A stretch of 5,589 nucleotides of DNA from a bacterium. GTDB taxonomy: Bacteria; Muiribacteriota; Ozemobacteria; Ozemobacterales; Ozemobacteraceae. The notes under the pieces were generated by a model. That model ran no database searches, had not been told where the DNA came from, and saw only the letters and a program-made list of their open reading frames with translations. Position numbers and translations under genes: made by a program. Of the stretch, positions 1 to 4,887 are shown piece after piece (within the stretch, counting starts at the first letter, position 1; every line of letters starts with the position of its first letter). Where the stretch lies: NCBI GenBank assembly GCA_016192885.1, contig JACPTH010000163.1, positions 1 to 5,589 on the forward strand, in the 5' to 3' direction.

Positions 1-40
1 AGTAGGGGGAAAATTTATTAGAATACAAGTGCAGAGAAAT

Positions 41-75
41 TCCCCTCTTTGGAAAAGAGGGGTTAGGGGAGATTT
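41..75. repeat. 35-bp hairpin repeat, left copy
   Basis: This copy contains a perfect 9-bp stem: CCCCTCTTT at 42-50 pairs with AAAGAGGGG at 54-62 around the loop GGA. It is followed by the tail TTAGGGGAGATTT at 63-75. Its reverse complement matches 1907-1941 at 34 of 35 positions, the only difference being in the loop. The hairpin lies beyond the 3' end of the minus-strand lipoprotein gene and could act as a transcript-end or mRNA-stabilising structure. No T-run follows it on the minus strand, so a classical intrinsic terminator is not supported. C-rich/G-rich hairpins of this kind are commonly dispersed in intergenic DNA of environmental bacteria; that statement is general knowledge, not shown by this window. 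Confidence 0.85.
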
Positions 76-162
76 CAAAAATGCCAATATAATCAGCGCT
101 TCCGAGAACCTTCAAATACATCATTTTCCGGTACCACCCTTATTAACCGCCATTTTGAACCC

Positions 163-1743
163 TCACGGCACCGAAATATTCGGGAAAGTGCGACCTTTGT
201 AACCGTCGCGGCTTGCCGCAAGGTCGTATACTCCGGGGGCAAGGCCGTTAAACTCAAAATAGCCGTTGGCATCGGTGATTGTATATTTTGAGGTTCCAAC
301 AATTCCGACGATTGCTCCATTTACCGGAAGGTTTGTCAGTTCATCAATCACGTGCCCGGTAATCCTACCTTTGTAAACCTCGATAGGCGGATAGACTTGC
401 ACGGACAGGGTCGCAACGACGAATTCCCCGTTCCCGCGCATCTCTTGTACTTTGCATTGAATTTCATACGTTCCTGCGAAATCAGGGGCTTTCCAGGTCG
501 TATTCATCGCGGTTATCGAGGAAAAGTTCCCGGCGCTCGGAACGACGCTCCAGTTGTATATCAGAACATCAAGATCGGAATCGTTCGCCGCAACTCGAAG
601 ATCGAGGTAATTCCCGGCATAAACGGTATCGGACGCGATGATTTTGGCTGTAGGCGGATGATTAACCACAGGGGCGGCTCCGATATTTATCGGATACTGC
701 GCTTTCCCCGATAAACCGCCGGAATCGAACACCTCGATTTCAATCTTGTAATTTCCTTTTTCCGTCGGAACAGCCCATTCGACTGCGGAAAATATTACTG
801 AGTCCGGGTCCACTTTCCCGGCGAATTCTCTTACGCGTCTCTTCAAATCTTCCGGCATCGCAACCGTGCTTGAGGCAAGAGTTCCGCCGGAAACGCGCCA
901 ACTCTCCTTTAATTTGCCGAGATCGTTTGCATTTGGGTCATAATAAACCGCCCAAAAAGCAATCTTCTCACCGGGTTCAATCTTATCTTGAGGGGTCTTT
1001 ACCGTCGTTATCCAAACCTTTGGCGCCTTATTGGGTTCGCCGGGCTTTGACAAAGTGGTAACATTAACTGATTCGCCTCCGGCGGTAAACGGGGTGATTA
1101 TGCTTGTCGCTTCAAATCCGGCGGCTTTGACCACCTTAATTTCTTCAATATTTTCCTTGTCGGGTAAAGGCGGGGATGTGTAACGACCGTTTTGGTCGGT
1201 ATAGAACCGTTCGCCCCAAAGCCATAATTCGGCGTTGGCAACCGGATTTCCCGCGCTATCGAGAAGAATTCCCTGCACTTTATTCTTGGCGGGTTCGATC
1301 GCAAGCGTTTCGATCGCCTGATTCGCGGATTCAGAAGTAACCATTATCTCCTGCGATCGAATTTTATACGTTATATCTCGTGATTGTGAGTACAACTTCG
1401 CAACGACTCTATGGCTTCCAAATGGAACATTAAGTAAGGAATAATAGCCATCGCCGTTTGTTTTGGTCGTTATGTCGGGATCATCCTGCAGCCACACTTC
1501 GGCATTGGATACTTGAACGTCAGCCCGAATCAAGGAATTTTTGAGCGTTCGGATTGAAAGGGGAATTGCGTCTGAAGCGGTAACTTGCCCGGAAATCGAA
1601 CCCCCCGCCCCCGCCGCGCTTTTAATGAAAGTCTTATCGTTTTCAAAATCACCCAGAATTCTACAGCCTTGAAGATTTCCAATTAAAGCCAAAAGAATTC
1701 CCGCATATAGTATGGAAAAATTTCGAACTCGGAAAATTCGCAT
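163..1743 (-). CDS. Multidomain surface lipoprotein with carboxypeptidase-regulatory-like and Ig/PKD-like domains
   Basis: This is a 526-residue exported lipoprotein of unknown specific role. An ATG 39 bases further upstream (1780-1782) is possible, but 1743 is preferred because AGGGGGAGA sits just before it and the signal peptide then begins properly. The signal is MRIFRVR, a hydrophobic stretch at about 9-22, then the lipobox L24-Q-G-C27. Domains, from sequence pattern: carboxypeptidase-regulatory-like at about 48-150 (NGDGYYSLLNVPFGSHRV); a second at about 154-230 (DSAGNPVANAELWLWG, TDQNGRYTSPPLP); two Ig/PKD/cadherin-like domains at about 238-354 and 361-451 (NHPPTAKI, NDSDLDVLIYNWSV); and a third carboxypeptidase-regulatory-like domain at about 458-526 (GRITGHVIDELTNLPVNGA, DANGYFEFNGLAPGVYDL). 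These folds serve as structural or adhesive modules, and no catalytic residues are seen. The last domain stops right after ISVP, without its final strand; reading resumes in another frame to 93, suggesting a frameshift. It is transcribed divergently from the SLH porin gene. Confidence 0.9.
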   Translation of the reverse strand: MRIFRVRNFSILYAGILLALIGNLQGCRILGDFENDKTFIKSAAGAGGSISGQVTASDAIPLSIRTLKNSLIRADVQVSNAEVWLQDDPDITTKTNGDGYYSLLNVPFGSHRVVAKLYSQSRDITYKIRSQEIMVTSESANQAIETLAIEPAKNKVQGILLDSAGNPVANAELWLWGERFYTDQNGRYTSPPLPDKENIEEIKVVKAAGFEATSIITPFTAGGESVNVTTLSKPGEPNKAPKVWITTVKTPQDKIEPGEKIAFWAVYYDPNANDLGKLKESWRVSGGTLASSTVAMPEDLKRRVREFAGKVDPDSVIFSAVEWAVPTEKGNYKIEIEVFDSGGLSGKAQYPINIGAAPVVNHPPTAKIIASDTVYAGNYLDLRVAANDSDLDVLIYNWSVVPSAGNFSSITAMNTTWKAPDFAGTYEIQCKVQEMRGNGEFVVATLSVQVYPPIEVYKGRITGHVIDELTNLPVNGAIVGIVGTSKYTITDANGYFEFNGLAPGVYDLAASRDGYKGRTFPNISVP

Positions 1744-1756
1744 GATCTCTCCCCCT
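1744..1756 (-). promoter_or_regulatory. Ribosome binding site deciding the lipoprotein start
   Basis: Read on the minus strand, AGGGGGAGA (1756 down to 1748) is followed by GATC and then ATG at 1743. It matches the anti-Shine-Dalgarno with normal spacing. The alternative ATG at 1780-1782 would put 13 extra residues (MSSRLPAIKGGEI) before the signal peptide and is therefore less likely. Confidence 0.8.
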
Positions 1757-1844
1757 TTGATCGCCGGAAGGCGTGAACTCATCTCAGCAGGGGCTTGTTG
1801 TACGGTTTCTATTTCTTTATTTTTATTTGAGCGTCAATTCCGAA

Positions 1845-1882
1845 GGATAAAACCCCGTCGTAAAACGGATTTTACAACGGGG
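1845..1882 (-). terminator. Intrinsic-terminator-like hairpin in the lipoprotein leader
   Basis: The arms 1853-1865 and 1870-1882 form a 13-bp stem around a 4-base loop at 1866-1869. On the minus strand the only imperfect pair is a G-U wobble (1859/1876), and the stem ends in GGGG followed directly by TTTTAT. On the plus strand the same position is a C-A mismatch and the hairpin is preceded, not followed, by the A/T run, so the minus strand is the functional reading. It lies about 100 bases upstream of the minus-strand start, with no minus-strand gene seen before it. It could be a leader attenuator, a guard against read-through from the repeat region, or another dispersed hairpin repeat. Confidence 0.6.
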
Positions 1883-1906
1883 GGGGTACCGTCAAGTGAT
1901 TTTTTT

Positions 1907-1941
1907 AAATCTCCCCTAACCCCTCTTTTTCAAAGAGGGGA
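1907..1941. repeat. 35-bp hairpin repeat, right copy (inverted relative to 41-75)
   Basis: The stem is CCCCTCTTT at 1920-1928 and AAAGAGGGG at 1932-1940 with loop TTC, preceded by the tail AAATCTCCCCTAA. It is the reverse complement of 41-75 with a single mismatch over 35 bases. The two copies bracket the minus-strand lipoprotein gene and its leader. Confidence 0.85.
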
Positions 1942-1954
1942 AATATACATACGA

Positions 1955-2143
1955 ATTCGGTTAAGAGGCAACATGTTGATTACAAATGAGTTTCGCTTCC
2001 CTGTTTCACCCTTCAACAAGCTCAGGGCGAACGGGTGTGGGGCTTTGCAGATGGGCAACTTTCCGTTCGTGGTGAGCCCGTCGAACCATGAACGTGGAGC
2101 ACGGGAAAGCACTTCATCTCTTCACCTCCTTCCTTAACCGAAT
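1955..2143. repeat. Repeat unit bounded by 11-bp inverted repeats
   Basis: ATTCGGTTAAG at 1955-1965 is the exact reverse complement of CTTAACCGAAT at 2133-2143. The right end is shared with the first of the two 16-bp direct repeats that bound the neighbouring palindrome. The interior holds the REP-like pair at 2007-2097 and no credible gene. This looks like a small non-autonomous repeat unit abutting, or sharing an end with, the larger palindrome, but a single window cannot prove element borders. Confidence 0.45.
2007..2097. repeat. Inverted pair of REP-like palindromic units
   Basis: Unit one (2007-2037) contains CTTCAACAAGCTCAGGGCGA and has CACCC/GGGTG ends. Unit two (2063-2095) begins CCGTTCGTGGTGAGCCCG and ends AACCATGAACG, and its own outer arms pair at 9 of 11 positions. 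The reverse complement of unit one matches unit two at about 18 of the first 23 positions (shared CCGTTCG, TGAGC and GAA), so they form an inverted pair with a 25-bp spacer. The motif family TTCGACAAGCTCAGGGCGAACGG and its relatives is recalled as a common dispersed intergenic repeat in many environmental bacterial genomes. Such REPs usually lie between genes and have no coding role. Confidence 0.7.
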
Positions 2144-2455
2144 ACAGCAATTCTCGGTCAAAAAAATCTTCGCTAGAATCCTCACTGACAGCTCACTTCG
2201 ATCCCCTGCCTCCTCACACGAATTGCTCCGGTAACTTCTATTTTAAAACATCTCGATTTTTTCGTCTCACCCCTCAAAGCTTACATCCATGTAAGCTTTC
2301 GGGGAAGTTTTTCATCCTAAAAACCTTCGACGAAAAATCGGATGTTTTAAAATCTCAAACACCGGCAATTCGGTGGAGGGGACGCAGGGATCAGCAGTTG
2401 AGCTGTCAGTGTTTCACGCCGAGTGATTCTCACCGAGAATTCCTTAACCGAATAC
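2130..2455. repeat. About 326-bp imperfect palindrome, MITE-like, bounded by 16-bp direct repeats
   Basis: Identical copies of TTCCTTAACCGAATAC lie at 2130-2145 and 2440-2455. Inside, the two halves are inverted copies of each other through several nested blocks. AATTCTCGGT at 2149-2158 pairs with 2432-2441. ACTGACAGCTCA at 2184-2195 pairs with the region 2399-2410 (first 11 positions contiguous). A diverged stretch matches around 2200-2232 and 2361-2390. ATTTTAAAACATC starting at 2240 pairs with the block 2329-2353. The centre is an 11-bp hairpin, AAAGCTTACAT at 2276-2286 with 2289-2299, clamped by CCCC/GGGG. No open reading frame of note lies inside. A non-autonomous transposable element or a large structured intergenic repeat fits best; no transposase is nearby. 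Confidence 0.75.
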
Positions 2456-2619
2456 GCCTGCGCCTACCTTGGTTACGAAGGGTCTCAAAAATAATTTTGC
2501 AATTATCTCTCTTTGTTGAAGTTTTTTTCTTTCATTCTGACTCCTAGATTCTGGATTCTGAATTTTTCCCCACCGAACGGTTACATTGTTTCATGCTAAA
2601 ACCATCACTCTTCGCTAAA
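2456..2619. other. Gene-free spacer with a short ATTCTG repeat cluster
   Basis: No coding region or RNA gene is seen here. It contains a small hairpin (ATAATT/AATTAT around 2491-2506) and three copies of an ATTCTG core at 2534-2539, 2548-2553 and 2555-2560, the last two as a tandem GATTCTGGATTCTG. The ATTCTG cluster resembles degraded dispersed-repeat sequence. No convincing -35/-10 pair for the downstream porin gene could be chosen by eye. Confidence 0.4.
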
Positions 2620-2681
2620 ATTCCCTATATGCCGATAGAAAAGGTGGGTTATTTTCATACAGGGAATATAAAAGAGAGTTA
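2620..2681 (+). promoter_or_regulatory. Inverted repeat and weak ribosome binding site ahead of the porin gene
   Basis: ATTCCCTATATG at 2620-2631 is the inverse of CATACAGGGAAT at 2656-2667 with one mismatch, separated by 24 bases. The second arm ends four bases before AAGAGAG (2672-2678), the only Shine-Dalgarno-like sequence before the ATG at 2682. The pair could be a repressor-type operator, or a 5'-leader hairpin influencing access to the weak ribosome site. Which of these applies, if either, cannot be told from sequence. Confidence 0.4.
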
Positions 2682-4886
2682 ATGAGGCAAACAGACACAA
2701 TTTCGGCGTTTCGGAATTTGGGCCTTTGCTTTTTCATGGGCTTTTTCTTTTATTTTCCGTTTATTTGCTCCGGAGCCGAGGCGATTAATTCGAATTCCGC
2801 ATTTCAAGACCTTCCCAAAGACCATTGGGCTTTTAAAGATGTGGATTTTCTCGTGAAACAAGGTTACATGGAAGGCTACCCTGACGGAACCTTTAAAGGC
2901 CGAAAAATAACCACGCGATATGATCTTTCCCTAATTCTTGCTCGAATTTTAAAGCGAATGGAGGAAAAGCGACAAGGAATAATGGACGCAACCGAAACTG
3001 AGCGGGCGGCTTTGTCAAGGCTTACCAAGGAGTTTCGCGACGAGCTTGGGCTTTTGGGCGTTCGCGTCGACACGCTGGAACGAAGAATGACCGATTCTGA
3101 AACAAAAGTGAAAAGTATAGAAGATGCCCTTCCAAAGGTGAGAGTTTCCGGTTTCTATAGGGGGAGGGGGCAATTTATCATCGACCCTTACACGGTTCAG
3201 AGAAACGAAGTAGGGGATAAAACTACTTTTGTCGATCCGGGCCTCGTCACTTTCTACCAGCAGATTTATTTGCGATTTACCGGAAAGCCTCTTGGCGAAA
3301 AGGTCGAGACCTTCTACGAGCTTCTAGGATACGTAAAAGGAAAAACCTGGAACAAACTTATTTATAACGACGTGGGAAAAAATAACGGGGCGAATCCCTT
3401 TGATAAGATCGATGACTACGTAACGAAAATTCAAAACGATCGTTACGCTCAAACAAACAAACTTCACTTTGTCAGCAACGCAAAGTCAATGAAAGTAAGA
3501 GTTTTTGCCGGAGAAGCTATCACCGGTATTAACGACCCGATCAACGCTCTAACCGAAGATACCAATGTTGTAGACCCTTACCAAGGAATGGAGTTTTCAG
3601 GAACCGACCGCGGTCTTACTTACCAAGCATCGATGTTAAAAGGCGACATGAAAATCGGGACCACCGATCCGAACGTCAGGGCGGTTGACCTAAATTACAC
3701 GACCGAGCGCATCGGGAAAACACAAGCAACAGCGGAGTTTCTTACTTCCACCGATTACCATAAGGATACGAGAGACGGCAAGGATAGAAACCTTGGAGAT
3801 GAGGCTACCAAATTTGACGTGAGCTACCAACACGGAGGTTTTACCGGAACCGCCAAACACTATGATTTCGGGAAAGAATTTCGCGCCCACATGGCTCCGA
3901 TTTGGGCCTACGATGTTGGCGATGAAGACGGCGATAGCGATTACCCCTATGACCCAATGTTTCACGACAACTATAAGCATGACGGTTTTTGGGGTGAAAA
4001 ATTGACCAGGTTTTCTTTAAACTACGATTTTGGCAACAAATTGCTTGCGATCGCGAAAAACCTTTCCATGGAAACCACGTGGTTAAGCAAAACCTGGGAG
4101 GTTGATCCATTCGCGCCTCAGCCAACCGATGGTTACTCCGGAAGAAAATATACTTTTCAACTCCTCTCCGATTTCACCGACAGTACAACCTTAAAATACG
4201 ATTTCGAGCAAAAACTTGATGCGCTTGCAACCGAGACCGGCACGATAAAAAACACATTCGAGCTGAATCTCAAACTCAATAATTCGGTGAGCGGAAAAGG
4301 GAAAATCTTCGTCATGACCGATCACGACAAGTTGGACGTTTTAAACGGGGTGACCTATAAATACAACGAGCGAGACGGTTATTTTGAAGTAAATTCGAAT
4401 CTTAATCCTCGGGTTTTCGCGAAAGGAAGCGTAGAGCATCAAGTTCGATGGGTGCGAGCTCCAAAGGAAAACACTCGAATCGACTACATCGGAGAGGCGA
4501 CCTATAACCTTACTCCGACGACAACCCTCACCGGCGGAATTCAACACGTTGATTTCGAGGATTTCGGAGATCTGACCAAATCAAGCATAGCTAACGCCAT
4601 TCTAAGCGAATTCAAGAAGAATTTTACCGATAAGTTTCGCGGGCGATTATTTTACGCTCGCGCCATTATCGAATACAAAGACAACGGAACCGATGACCTC
4701 GACCGCGAAAACATTTATGGCGAGCTAATCTACGACATCAGTAAAGACGCATCAATGAAGTTCAAATTCGGGTATGACTACCCCGATGACGGCCGTTGGG
4801 ACATAAGCAGCGTCGATAACGGGCGCGATAGAAAAGACATTCACACGCAAAAAATGCTTATTTTTGAGGCAAAAACAAATTTTTAA
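2682..4886 (+). CDS. SLH-domain outer-membrane porin (beta-barrel) protein
   Basis: This 734-residue protein probably forms an outer-membrane channel anchored to the cell wall. Residues 1-34 are a signal peptide with a Phe-rich hydrophobic core at 13-28, probably cut after SGAEA. Residues 41-90 form one SLH domain: FQDLPKDHWAFKDVDFLVKQ, then GYPDGTFKG, and TRYD (78-81) at the conserved TRAE position. Residues 93-150 are charged and heptad-like (RDELGLLGVRVDTLERRM), consistent with a coiled-coil spacer. From about 152 on, short alternating polar/aromatic segments (VRVSGFYRGRG, IYLRFTG) run to the end as expected for a beta-barrel, and the last residue is Phe (EAKTNF), as in the C-terminal insertion signal of outer-membrane proteins. 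An acidic loop DEDGDSD is at 414-420. In the related SLH porins the SLH domain binds peptidoglycan-linked polymers and the barrel lies in the outer membrane. The start at 2682 is the only one giving a full signal peptide. The substrate is unknown. The next gene follows after one base. Confidence 0.88.
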   Translation: MRQTDTISAFRNLGLCFFMGFFFYFPFICSGAEAINSNSAFQDLPKDHWAFKDVDFLVKQGYMEGYPDGTFKGRKITTRYDLSLILARILKRMEEKRQGIMDATETERAALSRLTKEFRDELGLLGVRVDTLERRMTDSETKVKSIEDALPKVRVSGFYRGRGQFIIDPYTVQRNEVGDKTTFVDPGLVTFYQQIYLRFTGKPLGEKVETFYELLGYVKGKTWNKLIYNDVGKNNGANPFDKIDDYVTKIQNDRYAQTNKLHFVSNAKSMKVRVFAGEAITGINDPINALTEDTNVVDPYQGMEFSGTDRGLTYQASMLKGDMKIGTTDPNVRAVDLNYTTERIGKTQATAEFLTSTDYHKDTRDGKDRNLGDEATKFDVSYQHGGFTGTAKHYDFGKEFRAHMAPIWAYDVGDEDGDSDYPYDPMFHDNYKHDGFWGEKLTRFSLNYDFGNKLLAIAKNLSMETTWLSKTWEVDPFAPQPTDGYSGRKYTFQLLSDFTDSTTLKYDFEQKLDALATETGTIKNTFELNLKLNNSVSGKGKIFVMTDHDKLDVLNGVTYKYNERDGYFEVNSNLNPRVFAKGSVEHQVRWVRAPKENTRIDYIGEATYNLTPTTTLTGGIQHVDFEDFGDLTKSSIANAILSEFKKNFTDKFRGRLFYARAIIEYKDNGTDDLDRENIYGELIYDISKDASMKFKFGYDYPDDGRWDISSVDNGRDRKDIHTQKMLIFEAKTNF

Positions 4887-4887
4887 G

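Noticed and set aside
1..16. Possible fragment of another 35-bp repeat at the left edge
   Set aside because: TAGGGGGAAAATTT only loosely resembles the repeat tail TTAGGGGAGATTT and is cut by the window edge.
352..714. Plus-strand open frame of 120 codons
   Set aside because: It lies entirely antisense to the well-supported lipoprotein gene, and shows no signal, domain or ribosome site.
1833..1896. Minus-strand TTGAC-type -35 elements as promoters of the lipoprotein gene
   Set aside because: Two TTGACG motifs exist. One has only 15 bases to TAAAAT and the other has no good -10 at proper spacing, so no promoter is called.
1930..2112. Minus-strand open frame of 60 codons over the REP-like pair
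   Set aside because: It is made of repeat sequence only (for example the PHPFALSLLKGE-type translation typical of this repeat family). No ribosome site or domain supports it.
1712..2137. Plus-strand open frame of 141 codons
   Set aside because: It begins inside the minus-strand lipoprotein gene and runs through the terminator hairpin, the 35-bp repeat and the REP-like units. Its translation is low-complexity and repeat-derived.
2130..2455. CRISPR array or RNA gene in the spacer
   Set aside because: The direct repeats are only two, 310 bp apart and 16 bp long, with a palindrome between them. There is no regular repeat-spacer series and no tRNA- or rRNA-like sequence.
3690..4125. Two overlapping minus-strand frames within the porin gene
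   Set aside because: They are antisense shadows of the porin coding sequence, without recognisable protein features.
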